Source of the DNA: Agelas oroides
Lineage: Eukaryota > Porifera > Demospongiae > Agelasida > Agelasidae
Length of the DNA: 64,000 nucleotides
Reading direction: 5' to 3'
NCBI GenBank assembly: GCA_949130485.1
Contig: OX422183.1
Location: 9,204,636 to 9,268,635, forward strand
Shown: positions 40,201 to 51,402 of the stretch, piece by piece
Layout of the letters: each line of letters starts with the position of its first letter
Numbering within the stretch: position 1 is the stretch's first letter
Program-made: the position numbers and the translations under genes
The notes under the pieces: model-generated
Database searches by the model: none
The model's input: only the letters and a program-made list of their open reading frames with translations
What the model was told of the DNA's origin: nothing

Positions 40201-42334
40201 GGCTAGCATGCTGCATGCTGGTCCAGCCTGCTGTACACCATACTGTTCAACAGTATTGTACTAAACTAAGTTACATGGAACCTCCTTTAGCTGGCCTTTC
40301 AAATGAGACACACTACCTGCACTGTATTACAATTTACCTATTAAGGTGGTAAGATCTTCCCCACTTTCAGTACTGGTAGTCTGGGTAGAGTGTGTGCTGC
40401 CATCTGGACAACCTTAGTACAGAGACAAAAAATAGTTTTGACAGTCAGAAATTCAAATTTCAATTTTGCTAATCTAATTATACAGAAGCTCTTGCACTTG
40501 AGTGAATCCAATTTAGTGGTACCATGAAGTGTTCTTGGCAAAACTGCAGAGAGAGGCTGTCAATGCACCAGAAGGGTTTCTTATCAAAACATCACTTGGG
40601 ATTAGAGTTAGGGATTTGTTTGGGTGGTGACCATGTTTAGCTTACAAGGTTACCATATGCACTTTCAAGTTTTGCTACAAATTGAGTGCCGCATGAAAAT
40701 TCACTGTAGTACCATGAAAATTCATCCAGACTTGCAAATTCTATAGTCAAAGCATTACGGGGAATTTTACTGGCAGATGATAACAGGCAATACTGAGTTT
40801 TTGTGAATCTAATCTAGCTGAAGCCATACCAACTTCAACTGCTTCACTGGGTGCAGACATTCCTGCACTGTTTCCTGCACTGATCCTCACATGAAGGGAG
40901 CACACATCCACACTTGGAGGTAGACTGATGTTGAAATCTGCAACTGGTTGTCCTGGGTCATGATCATGTGACATGTTTAATACACCTCCAGCAGACATCA
41001 TCAGAGTGATGAAAAACAACTTGGGTATTCTTCTCGTGCAGACATTATTCACCTGTAGAAACAAAGATTAGGTTGAACTTTCAGGCTGTAACAGTGATAC
41101 CTCTAAAAGATGTGAACTCACGTCAATATGAATATGCAGACCATTTGGTTTTACTGTGTATGCAACAGTGATATTCTCAGCTGCAATCCTGTGAGGAACT
41201 GTGATAGAGAGAGAGCAACAAAGTAATGAAGAGTACAGCATAAATTATAGCAACAGTAAAAGCTGGTGCATGCAGTGGAAAGGCCCAGGAAATCCTTAGC
41301 TTTTTTACCTTGAAGTGTGCTCTCCTGAATTGGCTCACTCAATTCACCCTCACCACCAGAGTTCCAAGCTGAGACTTGGTACATGAGGCATGAACCATCG
41401 TCTGAAGTGTTGTAGGTGAAGTGTGTCTCTGTTACGTTCTCTGTGACAATGTTCCCAGTATAATTGTCAGTAGTGTATACAGTGTACTGGGTGATGTGAG
41501 GGTCCACATGAACGGTGTCATTGCTCATTGCCGAGTAAGAAGGTTTCCATTCAATGATTGGAGAGTTAACATTGATGTGAAGATTTTCAGGTGAAGGAAG
41601 ACGACCTGTGGGAGACCAGAGTGTAGAGGTAGTGGCCTAGCTAATTGCAACACACTTGATGCAACTGTATGATTTGTGATGTGTCTTGCTAATAAGATGG
41701 TAGCTATACCGTATTTCTTTTAAAAATGTGATACTTACCTTGAAATGTCACTATAGTGTTGTGCAAGTACAGGGCTTGTGATTCTCTGTAAATTCTGCAG
41801 TAGACATTAAAAGTATCACAAGTACGGTTGCCATTGATGGTTAGTGTGGCAGTGTAATTTCGCCCCTCAGCTGTTCCGAGTGTCGATTTGTAACAATCTC
41901 CCTCCGTTTCTGCTACTTTTCCATTCACGAACCAGGTAGGTTGAACTGCAGATTGATCAGCTGGCCCAGTGCATGTATTAAACTTGACTCTCACACCAGG
42001 GGCTACTTTCATCATGGCATTACCAACGGTACCTGCATGCAAAAACAAAATTTACATTTCTTTCTGTACAGACCACCAAAGTTGGTTATTCAGTTTCTAT
42101 GCTCTTTGCATGTATATCCTTGCTTTCATGAGCCACGCGACGAACAAATCGAGCACGTCACAGCTGTTCATTGTGTTTCGATGTGCTCGATTTGTTTGTC
42201 GCAGTCACTGATAATGTACATACAGTTAGGATATAGCTACACAGTACGCAGCATGCAGATAACGAACCTCTCAGCAACGCAGTGAAAATTGCGGAGACGG
42301 TGAGAATTGCTACCAGTGAGAGCATTCTGACCAT
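36946..42334 (-). CDS. Ig/FN3 transmembrane receptor, gene B (8 exons)
   Basis: Exons in transcript order: 42334-42268, 42032-41739, 41605-41309, 41198-41122, 41052-40830, 40412-40338, 39653-39567, 37265-36946. They total 1440 bases, 479 residues plus stop, with all phases agreeing. The layout matches gene A: signal peptide, Ig-like, two FN3, short stalk, membrane helix. The tail (about 106 residues) is unrelated to A's, with LYKPP, VVYVTS, a proline-rich PPSPPAPAK and HLVFAQLEAV. The last exon's acceptor (ggaccag|tc) was chosen because it restores the frame; an earlier acceptor does not. The gene runs tail-to-tail with A. Confidence 0.82.
38415..39248. mobile_element. tagcctcgtccc element with nested element, gene B intron 7
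   Basis: The outer ends are those of 36369-36790 but it is twice as long, because 38756-39130 is a second inverted-repeat element (ctgggagcattcatcacgtg mirrored by cacatgatgaatgctcccag). A run of 17 C sits at 38979-38995. The copy at 36369 shows the uninterrupted state. Confidence 0.75.
39567..39653 (-). CDS. Gene B exon 7: transmembrane helix
   Basis: VVGGVVAMAAMAGIICCTLY followed by RKYKRRKNK. It keeps the Cys-Cys pair at the inner membrane face that gene A has, then a strongly basic stop-transfer stretch. 87 bases, phase 1 at both ends. Confidence 0.82.
39735..39815 (-). mobile_element. tRNA-derived SINE head, gene B intron 6
   Basis: On the minus strand it carries a good A box (tagctcagtgg), the stem-loop ctggctgcacaagccag and a B box (ggttcaattct). 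The acceptor stem pairs only partly and T33 is missing, so a SINE or tRNA pseudogene is more likely than a working tRNA. It lies in sense orientation in the intron. Confidence 0.6.
40132..40157. repeat. Interstitial telomere-type repeat
   Basis: About four copies of CCCTAA in a row inside gene B intron 6. TTAGGG is the animal telomere repeat. A tract this short usually marks a repaired break rather than a former chromosome end. Confidence 0.85.
40338..40412 (-). CDS. Gene B exon 6: short stalk
   Basis: 25 codons: CPDGSTHSTQTTSTESGEDL and onward. It starts with the Cys-Pro pair of gene A exon 6 but is less than half as long. The acceptor (actaag) has a weak pyrimidine tract, so the edge is less sure than for the other exons. 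Confidence 0.65.
40830..41052 (-). CDS. Gene B exon 5: second FN3 domain, second part
   Basis: 223 bases. VHVRISAGNSAGMSAPSEAV-type ending (the actual start of this block is LHVRISAGNSAGMSAPSEAV) parallels gene A. Enters in phase 0 and leaves in phase 1. Confidence 0.85.
41122..41198 (-). CDS. Gene B exon 4: second FN3 domain, first part
   Basis: 77 bases: PHRIAAENITVAYTVKPNGL and onward to donor gtgagt. An ENIT glycosylation site is present. The domain is split by a phase-0 intron exactly as in gene A. Confidence 0.78.
41309..41605 (-). CDS. Gene B exon 3: first FN3 domain
   Basis: 99 codons, phase 1 at both ends. RLPSPENLHI, the Trp in EWKPSYS, PHITQYTVYTTDNYTGN and YQVSAWNSGGEGELSEPI match gene A over most of the domain. 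Confidence 0.85.
41739..42032 (-). CDS. Gene B exon 2: Ig-like domain
   Basis: 98 codons. Cys in FNTCTG, Trp in PTWFVNG, TATLTI and Cys in NVYCRIYRES mark the Ig fold, with the same extra cysteines (GDCY, RTCD) as gene A. Changes against gene A are concentrated before the Trp and around residues 50-65. Confidence 0.85.
42268..42334 (-). CDS. Gene B exon 1: signal peptide
   Basis: MVRMLSLVAILTVSAIFTAL plus two residues, then donor G|gttcgtt in phase 1. It is unrelated in sequence to gene A exon 1, so the two genes have different 5' ends. A dead relative of this exon and its upstream flank lies at 48714-48764. Confidence 0.75.
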
Positions 42335-43501
42335 AGTTCTGACGTAGCTAGCTATATGAAGAAAAGTCGTCTGGAGTCGATCTTTAATAGACTATATTAG
42401 TATATATCACACGTTCAAAGTCTGGATTCGATCTCTGACTATCACACAGTCATAAATTCCGTATTGTTACTGCATCAGTGCATGTACTATCGATAGCTAG
42501 CTAGTACTCATGATCATTGAGAAAGTGTTGGTGAAATAACAATAAGAATAACTCAGTCAGCCAACAGCGGAAGTCAGCAGGCTCCAACCTTTCACCTCCT
42601 GAACTTCACCTATTGAGCTTTTATCGAACCCTGACCCACGTAGCTCTGTCCACATCCGCTAGGACAACTTTAAGGCGCTAATCGTCTCAAAATGTGAATT
42701 GAGTGAAAGGTGCGTGTTAGTATATAGAAATGTATACATGATACTGCAGTTCATATTTGGCTCATGATCTTCTGACAATAGCAGGGGGTGGACTAAGGAC
42801 TTGAGAGTAAGCTTAGCAACAGGGTTGTCGGTCCAAGCAGATAACCATTGGTTTAATTTGTGGTCAGTGACGGCTAGCTGTATGTAGTAGCTGCATTATG
42901 GTTTATCAGTAGCAAACGCTTTATAATTTGGTCCCAGTTACTGTGAATTTCAGGTTGGTTGTCCGACAATAAAAGTCACGAAAGGCTAGGTTTCAGCATT
43001 CTTCGATTGGTTGATTTGAATCAACCCATTGAGATCACTGAGACTACTGCAATGAGTGATACGGGCTTGGAACTAGCTTGTCCCAATAATACTATTCAAT
43101 ACAGAAGAGCCTTATTCTCAGCCCCACCCCCCAGGCCTGCCAACTCGCACAGATTTACCGTAAGTCTCACGATTTCAGTGCAAGTCTCACAGTCTCACAG
43201 CTACACAAGCTAATCTCACTTTGTTCTGGTAACATCTGCAAATGTTGTTCTAAATGGGCGTTAACTCAAGGGAAGGGTGTGGATTGCATAGCGATTTGAT
43301 TTGCCCCATACCACTCGCTGAGTGTACCCAACTCAGTCTCAAGGTTTTTGGGACTGGAAAGTATGGCAGGCCTGCCCCAAAATGTTCACCAAATAGATGT
43401 GGTTATTTTATTAGGTGAGTCAAGACGGGAAAACACTTGTTATGCACTTTTTCTTTCTCTACATCTCAGCTCCTGACTGCCAATGAGGGAGTTAGTCGCA
43501 G
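42335..43501. other. Gene B upstream region
   Basis: It probably holds the gene B promoter. The first 300 bases are partly conserved at 48765-48960. No exon, TATA box or other convincing signal was recognised, and the short open frames here look random. Confidence 0.4.
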
Positions 43502-44127
43502 GCACGTTCTCCTTCAGCATTGATACCATGTCTCAGTTCCATGGTGGACAGCTCCAGCACCAAGTCTTGGTACTGAGCCAGAGCCTTGGTGACCCACACC
43601 GACAAATGGTGAAAGGGGCACAGTTCATTCTACCTGGTCAGTATAGTGGTTAGTGATATATTAAGACTCAAGGATTCTAAGGCTTAGTGGAAATCAGCTG
43701 AATGTTACCAGACCCCACCCGCGAGGAGAGGGTCTGGTGACATTCGGCTGATTCCTCGGGCTTCATTAAAAATTTATAGCTTGCTGTATGCATAGTTGAG
43801 AACTGATAACTAATTTACGTGCCAAAAAGTGCTGTGTCATCGTGCTGAAGTAGCCAAGGATTTCCGGTGTTGTGCTACAGATTGTGTTTCTGCAATGTGA
43901 TTGGCAGAGGGAAATTTCTCTCCAGAAAGTAATCAACGTTATTGAAACCCGGGAGATCGGCTGAATGTCACCAGACCCTATCCTTGTGGGTGGGGTCTAG
44001 GCACAAGACTACTTCTTCTATTGGTCTTTCACCAGGCTTGCCAATGGATGGAAAATCAACCCTCCTGATCATGCATGACTTGTGTGACTCATGTTGTCTT
44101 CTGGTTTCGTACATCCACAATACTTAG
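43502..44127 (+). CDS. Tentative two-exon fragment with P-loop-like motif
   Basis: 43502-43636 (acceptor gtcgcag, donor G|gtcagt) reads FSIDTMSQFHGGQLQHQVLV and onward to FILPG. 44036-44127 (good pyrimidine acceptor tctttcaccag) continues in phase as LPMDGKSTLLIMHDL and so on to a stop. The join creates GLPMDGKST, which fits the Walker A pattern GxxxxGK(S/T). No upstream exon was found, and the motif can arise by chance. It may be the end of a gene, or nothing. Confidence 0.3.
43688..44005. repeat. accagacccc inverted-repeat fragments
   Basis: cagctgaatgttaccagacc is mirrored by ggtctggtgacattcggctg (43688-43752), and another ggctgaatgtcaccagaccc lies at 43961. MITE remnants in the intron of the tentative fragment. 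Confidence 0.6.
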
Positions 44128-45181
44128 AGTCACTCAAAGATCAGAGCTGTGTTGAAGGCATGATATCAAGCGTAGTAGGTCATGTGTGTGAGTACATATG
44201 ATCAGTGAGTTTACAAGCACAATAGGTTGTGAGTTGATGTAGGTGAAACTGTACAGGTTGAATTAGGTCAGTGGTAATTGCACACCCCAATCTAGTCAAT
44301 CCACAGATACTACTCTTTCCTCCAGGAGAGTGTGCCTGTAGGCAATTTGTTGTTGAACTGATATAATTGATCAAACAGTACACTACTCTCTCAGAAAAGT
44401 TAGCAAATCAAGCTACACACCTCCTCTTTACCATACATATAGGCCTTTACCCTTATATGGCATTAGGCCATACACTATTGTAGCTTGTTCTGCAACACAT
44501 CCCACATAGTTCAATGTTGTATTGTGGCTCAAGTTTCAAGTGTAGTGGTTAATCTTGCAAGCCACACCCTTCGAAGCGTGTGGCTTGTGAGACTAGTGTA
44601 GCTAGTGGTAAGGTTGGAATGCTACATTATAATGATGAGACTCAAGCAAGCAAAAATTATCCAGACTGCAGTTGTACTCAGGCAGGTTCTAATCTGTTCC
44701 TGTGGTCCAATCCCTAAATAGTTTTGAGAAGTAATTGGAATATCATAACATGTGCATAACATCCAATATATGAGTGGTTATTGTTTAGTGGTATGCTGCT
44801 GCTAGCTCTAACTATAGCCACACATCTGTCCCTCTGAGTCTGACTACGATGACAGTGTAGCAGACTCCTAGCCCTTTACTGCTTCATAACACACACACAT
44901 GTACACACAGAGCAATGCAGGGTATCAACAGACAGGATGCAGACTGAATGATGGCAAAGAGATGACAGCCGACAACAGTGGGTGACCACATTGGGTGGAT
45001 ATAGTGAGGCAGGAATGCTACCACAAACAACCTGCTTACTACACAGTAGGGTATGAATGGGGGGATTCCCAGGGGATTCCCTCTTCTGTATAGCTTTGTT
45101 CCCAGATTCAACCATGGTCTGGGTATGAGTCTATGAGACCAAAGGGAGGGATACAACTTACAGTACAGTTTTCCTCAACAA
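44128..45181. other. No gene seen
   Basis: Unique-looking AT-rich sequence with a short hairpin (aagccacacc/gtgtggctt near 44562-44591) and a gactcatacccagacc-type MITE end near 45105-45135. No supported exon. Confidence 0.5.
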
Positions 45182-45371
45182 TTACCACTGGTTTGAGTTC
45201 TTGAGTATGTGCACAGTCTGCAGGTGTGGGCAGATGGTAAGCAGGAAGCCATCCCCTTCTTCCTGCTTCAGGAAGTCGGCCCACTCAATACATGCTGACA
45301 TCATCTGACCTTTGTACTCTGTGTCAGCACCTAGTACATACAAAGACAGCTGTTCCAGTGCTTGGTCATGT
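45182..45371 (-). CDS. Candidate terminal exon, unrecognised protein
   Basis: Minus strand, acceptor gctag then codons reading HDQALEQLSLYVLGADTEYK, GQMMSACIEWADFLKQEEGD and a TAA stop. The composition is protein-like: amphipathic helices, no low complexity. I do not recognise the family, and no partner exon could be fixed with confidence. Confidence 0.35.
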
Positions 45372-48300
45372 CTAGCATTTTTACCTCGCGCATGCATGCA
45401 CGAAGGAGTTAAGCAATCACTTTCATCCATCTGTTCCTCTCAGTCAGTTTGTCAGTGTAGTGAAAATTTTGAAATCAGCGCAATTACTTGGTTAAACAGT
45501 TGCTGATGTGTCAGCATGTATTGAATGGACGAACTTATTGAGTGGAATATCAGAATAAGTAAGCGGGAAGCTAACCTATGTGTATCTGATAGAGATCAAA
45601 GCATACTCCACATTTTCAACACTTTCTAATTAACTGTTGTCTACCATTTTTATACGGTCAATTGACAACTTGGATATGGTGGAGACCGGTTATATCCGGA
45701 CTCCAACCCATATGTTCACATTTGCTAGCCTCATTCCCAGTATAGTATACAGTATGCTGGGCAGGGGCCTGGGAATGAGTTACACGTTCACTTGAAGGGT
45801 GTTGGAAGTGAAACCACACTCCCAAGACGCTGGCAGCCAGAAGGGAATGTGACAGGTTGGGTACAAGACTAGAGTAGACCTTCATGGAAAAAATCATTTC
45901 ATCACCTACAGTTCATACTGTCCATACTGCAAGCAACAGACAACTGGGTGGGAGCCTGAAAATATGGTTATGTACTACCATGTGGTACAATTTCTTCTTA
46001 ATTTTCATTGTTCATCACACCATTAAAAATATTTAACAGCAAAAAATTTTCTGATCAGATGGTATTTTCAGTTGCGGCAAAATAGCCTAAAACAAATACA
46101 CAATGTGTTAGATGAAAGAAGTGTAATCACCAAAGCACATTAGGCTACGCAAACTGCATCACTAGTTTCTCACCCACTTTCAGACAGAAACAGAAGCAGG
46201 CAGGAGTTATTATTCATTATTTCATTATTCCTCGTAAACGGCTAGAACAGGGCATTTCTGTCTACTGTGTACCCAGGGTAAGCTCCCACCTGAAAGAAGA
46301 TAACAGTTCTGGCTCAGTTTAAACAACCATCCTCGGAACATGCACTTGACATGGCTGTATCTGCTAGCAGCAGCATGAACAGAAATAAACTGCACAAAGT
46401 GTCATGTGGAGTTATCAGTAGGGGGTGTGCCAGAGGCATGCGGGCAGGGACGAGAAACTTCTGTTGTACGTGGTATGTTTGTAGCCTTACCATAACAAAG
46501 CTGAGCAGACAAAAAGAAAATGCATGACTTAATAATTCCATTAGGATTAGCTGGTCATGTGACATTTATGCAGACAGTATTCAATTGTTTGTACTTAATA
46601 CTTTCTCATCACTCTAAACACTAGCAGACCACTTGCAAGGTTGGAGCGTTGGGTGCATTATAATGACATTCACGTAGAGAGTATTATTCAGATTTTGTGT
46701 AGCTATAACAGCTAGAGTACAGTTACTTTCTCAGGACAAGTAGACATGTTGTATGTGACATACATGGCTCCAAGAAGCCATGTATGTCACATACGTAGCT
46801 CCAAGAAGCTATTACACCCTGTTTCACACACCCCCACACTGGTTACATACATGTAGTGCTACACACCATTAACTTTGTCTTGTCTTGAGCTTCAGCACTT
46901 GCCTAGCCGCAAATCAAACGTTAACCCCATGGGGGAGAGAATCATGATGGCAGTGAGGTGGTACAGCATTTGTGAGCTGACGCAATGATTGTTGGGACAT
47001 TTATACAAAAACATGCCACAAAAATGCATTTTCAATGAACTGACTGACTCTAAGAGGTAATCTGTGTTATGTAGTTCAGCAAGTAACCGTGTAGCATTCA
47101 GGCTTTGTTTAAAATTAATGTGTCCACCTGTTCGGAGAAATGTTAATATGTATAACAATGTCCTGTATAAGATGTTCAATTAGGTTACCACATTACTAAC
47201 AACTGCCTGTTTCCTAGCCTTGTTCCCAGGCTCCTCCCAGCTTTCCATCACTTGCTGTGTGGGGAGAGCCTGGGAACGAGGTTACCTGTTTCCCACACCA
47301 GAAACACTTAAAGTGTTGACCTACATGTATGAGCTACCTGCAAACCATGGTAGTAGCTATGACGTGTAGGAATGGCCGACATGTTAGTATAGATGATGAA
47401 GTTGAGATTATGTTGGTGTTATAGTGCAGTGGCAAGGATTTATAGCAGTAAACAAACTGAGTCCGAGGGAGTAGTCCAAGGAAAAGATAATGCTTGTTTA
47501 CTAAGCCATAAGTTCCTGGTCACCTGTGCTGTAAATGAACCCTCAACTGCTAAGTAAGAAGTGGATACCCACATAATGACAGGTTCTAGGCAATTGGGCT
47601 TGAGAATGTACTTAACCAGTATCTAAGGCAACCCGGATGTCTGTGAATGTTGGTGGCAACCTGACCTAAGAACCTATCCCATATGCACACACTTGTGTAC
47701 ATGTACAATGCACAAACATGTCCAAACGTGTCCCTGAAAGTTGATAGGTGTTTGTGTAATGTACATTAGCCCAGACCTTGTATAGTTTACCAGATTGTGC
47801 ATATACTAAACTTAAACTTGTGGCTAATGGTAGAATTCTGAACAGCTAGGACATAGTGTGGAAGGTCAATAATGAGACTAATTTGCTGGTTTGCTGAATG
47901 ATAGCGCAATAGCTCTAATTGGAATTTGTGTGGGAAAATGTTTGCAGCAAATAATACTATACTCACGCATTTCACTTATAAGCACATAATCGCTATTTAA
48001 ATAAAGCACACACCAAATGCACCAAACAGCCTTGAGTCATACCAACTTTCTGAAAATGCATGGAAACGCACGGTATATATTACAGCAGTCTATAGACATT
48101 TTGCTGTCGTATAAGCTTGATGCTTGTCTGACATATTCTCTGCATACTATTTCACCATCTGTCACCCCACCTGCTGTTATGTCAACCGTAGTACCTTCTC
48201 TTGTGGAAATTCAATGTCAGCTGGCTTACCAAATGCATACATGGACAGCCAAAAATTGGATACAATACTCCACGAGCAATGTAGCATATAGCTACTGCTA

Positions 48301-48713
48301 CTACAGCTCTGCTTCTGTCACAAAATGGCCTCAGAAGCAATCTCAGAGCATCTATCTTCTAAAAATTTCCTGGGGGAGCATGCCCCCAGACCTCCCTACT
48401 CTTGCATACATACACATCAGACACCCATGTAACCCCCCTTGCAAAAATCCTGGCTACGGGCCTGCTATTTGCATGATGATTCACATATCCAGCCATTTTC
48501 ACTTATCTGGCCATGGTCTGGTCCCGTTGTAGCCAGATAAGCGAGGGTCCACTGCACTTGTTTCAACAAAAAATAGTTGGGGCAACTGCGTACTTCAATG
48601 AGCTACAAACAACTTGAAATGATGTAACTGGCACAATGGAGCAAGTTACATGCAGTCACTGGTAATGTACACACCTTTAGCATATAGCTAATATAGTCAA
48701 TACAACAACGAAC
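45372..48713. other. Mostly non-coding, a few weak open frames
   Basis: Minus-strand frames at 46314-46565 and 46892-47179 are mildly protein-like but lack splice context or a known domain. 47590-47990 belongs to a dispersed repeat also found near 51160 and 53080. tagcct-type MITE ends lie at 47215-47285. A hAT-like phrase (tcctgggggagcatgccccc) lies near 48369. Confidence 0.4.
46751..46794. repeat. Perfect 19-bp hairpin
   Basis: gtatgtgacatacatggct and its exact inverse are separated by 6 bases. One arm then repeats downstream (gtcacatacgtagctccaagaagct), so this is a small local duplication as well as a hairpin. Confidence 0.85.
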
Positions 48714-48764
48714 CTCTCAGCAGCACAGTGCTAGGGCAGCGAAAATTGTTGCCAGTGAGGGCAT
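48714..48764 (-). pseudogene. Dead copy of gene B signal-peptide exon
   Basis: It aligns with 42268-42334, including the donor gttcgtt and both flanks for about 250 bases. The start region is altered, and the remaining frame (MPSLATIFAALALCC) meets TGA before the donor. It shows that the gene B 5' end was once duplicated here. Confidence 0.65.
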
Positions 48765-49043
48765 TCCGGCGTATATGAATTAAAGAAAAGTCGGTCTGGA
48801 CTATTTTACGCCTTCTATATCACACATTTACAAATTTCCATATTTATGCACTAGAAAGACAGTTTCATGGTATAATAAGAAAGCCAATCTGCTAATCAGG
48901 CTCAACCTTTCACTAACCTTTGAACCTTTTTCGAACTTTCTGGGATGAGGCAAAGAGTTGGGTATGTGAATATGCTTTGGACTAAGTCATGTAAGGCTCA
49001 CTTGTGACTGAATTACAACAGTAGGTTCAGAGACTCTATGTGC

Positions 49044-49090
49044 TAGTCTTGCAAGCAGAAGGGTTTGGCTTCCTTCTGCTTGCAAGACTA
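49044..49090. repeat. Perfect 19-bp hairpin
   Basis: tagtcttgcaagcagaagg pairs fully with its inverse over a 9-base loop, directly before a GTAGTCAC MITE. Confidence 0.85.
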
Positions 49091-49098
49091 TCGATGTC

Positions 49099-49385
49099 CA
49101 GGGGTAGTCACGTATATGTCACCTGTAGAAGCGTTTGCGACCGGGATCAAGATTTTTTGATTGGCAAAAAGTGTGCTTGATTGCTTGATCATTCCCTTCT
49201 GAAGATCTTGATCACTTGATTTTCAATGGGTGAAAGGTCAAATTGTAGCCGGGCGTTCTTGATCGTTGATTTTCACAGTTCGGCGGTCACCTTGATCCCT
49301 TGATCGGCTCTCAAAAAGGGCTTTGATCACTTGATTCAATTTTGATCCCGTTCGCTAACGCTTCTACACGGGACATATAAGTGAC
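49099..49385. mobile_element. GTAGTCAC-family MITE
   Basis: Starts caggggtagtcacgtatatg and ends ggacatataagtgac. Its interior matches 6645 and 6905 (gcgtttgcgaccgggatcaa). It is the only copy outside the unit array and gene A. Confidence 0.75.
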
Positions 49386-49499
49386 TGTAGGTTTCTCTAC
49401 AGGCTGGGTCAGGGGCTGTGTTAGGGTAAGGGCTTTAGACGTGTATGTAAGTGGAGATCGCTTGGTTTTTGATTGCTTGCATAGTGTAAGCAATCAAAA

Positions 49500-50090
49500 A
49501 CTGGATGGTGGGAAGGCCTCAGAATGAGGCTAATCAAAAATGTTTTCATAAACTCCCAACCATATATTTCTCCACTGTAGAAGATAGGATAGCTGAATGC
49601 AGGGATTGCATGCTCAGAAACCCTCTCCCAGGAAAGTGAGACTACTCAGCAACACGGCTGAAATGTTTGTTTTTTTCCTAGACACAAAAACATGTGATTG
49701 TTACTCAAAGGTACACTGTCCCTATTACAAAGGTACAAAGGTGAAAGGTTTGGTAGTGAACTTCCTTAGGCCAGCCAATATTATATTCATGAGCCTTATC
49801 TAGTGGATATTGGCATGTAAACAGGAAACTCCAGGCATTAAGTCTGCTGTTGTGTGGTCACAATCACTGGCACATTTCAAAGATGGCCAACTATGAATAT
49901 GTACACTATCTCTTCTTGGCCTAGCTGTAACAGGATATGCCAAAGTGCTCTAATGGTGCTTATAAACATGCAGAAATAATTTTGAGCAAATGTAAAGGTA
50001 ATGTCTGCATCTCCCTTGAGGTTGCTTTGAATCGGATACAGGCATGATTCAAAAGACGATAATCGCTTCATTTGCAACCTGTTGCTGTAC
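49500..50090. repeat. Segmental duplicate of 62210-62853
   Basis: The two stretches share collinear blocks (cataaactcccaaccatata, catgtaaacaggaaactcca, gatggccaactatgaatatg and others) with small gaps. Both lie upstream of a gene-A-type tail exon, so they look like duplicated intron 7 sequence of lost receptor copies. Confidence 0.75.
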
Positions 50091-50189
50091 AAGCAACAAT
50101 TTACAAAGAGTACGTGGCACATAAAATCATTTATTAAAATGGTGAGTACCCGGTACTTATTCAAGTACCTATATAAATACAGTGAAGGA

Positions 50190-50247
50190 GGGGGGGGGGG
50201 GGGGGGGGGGGCTAAGCCACCCCAGTAGTTGTGAAGGGGGGGGGGGG
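50190..50247. repeat. Two poly(G) runs
   Basis: 22 G at 50190-50211 and 12 G at 50236-50247. Prone to replication slippage and G-quadruplex formation; also a likely site of assembly error. Confidence 0.85.
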
Positions 50248-50284
50248 CTACAACCCCCTAGCACCCCCCTATTCCTACACCCTT

Positions 50285-50372
50285 GATTTTGGGAATTGAC
50301 ATTCTGGGAAGTTGATATTTTGGGAATTGACATTTTGAGAGTTGACATTCTGGGAGTTGACATTTTGGGAAG
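50285..50372. repeat. 17-18-bp minisatellite
   Basis: About five copies of a gggaattgacattctg-like unit (variants gggagttgacatttt). It directly adjoins the truncated receptor tail exon. Confidence 0.85.
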
Positions 50373-50378
50373 AACCCA

Positions 50379-50415
50379 TCCAGCTTATAAAAATGTTGTC
50401 CAGGCTCACCACTGA
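50379..50415 (+). pseudogene. Fragment of gene-A-type tail exon
   Basis: The last 12 codons (PAYKNVVQAHH, stop) and about 60 bases of 3' UTR match gene A. The 5' part of the exon is replaced by the minisatellite. YENV has become YKNV. Confidence 0.75.
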
Positions 50416-51402
50416 AGGTACTTGTTTTGGATGCAGCTATTGGTATGTACATAACACACATTCGTACACTGCCAAACAAGATAGGAATGACACCACAATA
50501 CTTTTATGCTATCCCTACATCTTGTGCCTGCCTATGGTGCTGCCTGCTAGCCTCATGCCTCACACCCAAATGATTAAGCCTCTGGCTCTGCAGGGGTATC
50601 CATCTTGTTTGGATTAAGGCTGCTAACATACTCTGATTGCATTGGTAAATTTTAGGTGGGCATGGGCAGAGTCAATACTTTCTTGCTGTATAGAAATTTG
50701 CAAATCATGCATGATGCAATATTGGCTAATGTAGACTTTGAGAAATGAAACTTACATATTTCTCATTATTGAAATATTAAGTGCATGGAAGACCACAGCC
50801 AGTCAACAACTGCTGTGGGTTGGCAGGATTTGGGAGGATTTGGGAAGTGATCCACCATGTCTGAATAAGGCCTTGGCATGAAGTTTCTGATGTAGTGAAA
50901 GCTGAACCTTACTGCACTTTCACTATAGTTGTGTATCCATGGTAACCGAGGTGTATGAATAGGAAAGACCAGTTAACTATTATTAGGCCACTGCCTGGTT
51001 TTCATGTTGATAGATTAAGTAGTCATTGAAGTTGCTTGGTGGTGGGTGAACGTAACTCTGTTTATTTGCTGTTAGTTGTACACTATCAACATGAGCTGAA
51101 TTGGCATTTCCATCATTATCATTACCTTAATTAGGACTCTGAGGCATCAAACATGTCCCAAACTGACTGACCCTGAAATTTCATTAGAGAATGTTTGTAT
51201 AACATACCTTAGCCCAGACCTACATGTGGTTTACTAAATTGTGTATGTACTCAAACTGCACATTTAATGTTGGAACACTGAACATAATGCGGCTATTTAT
51301 TGTGGTATTGTAAGTATATAGTGTGGAAAGTCTATAGTGTGCTCAATATTGAAATCAATTTGCCAGACAATATTTTGCAAGTGACCACTCTAATGGAAAA
51401 CT
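50416..51402. other. No gene seen
   Basis: The first 60 bases are receptor-type 3' UTR. The rest is AT-rich sequence, and from about 51160 it joins the dispersed repeat family of 47630-47990. Confidence 0.45.

Noticed and set aside
48017-48532. 171-codon open frame
   Set aside because: Runs through MITE-like sequence, low-complexity Tyr/Ser stretches and a hAT-like phrase; no domain.
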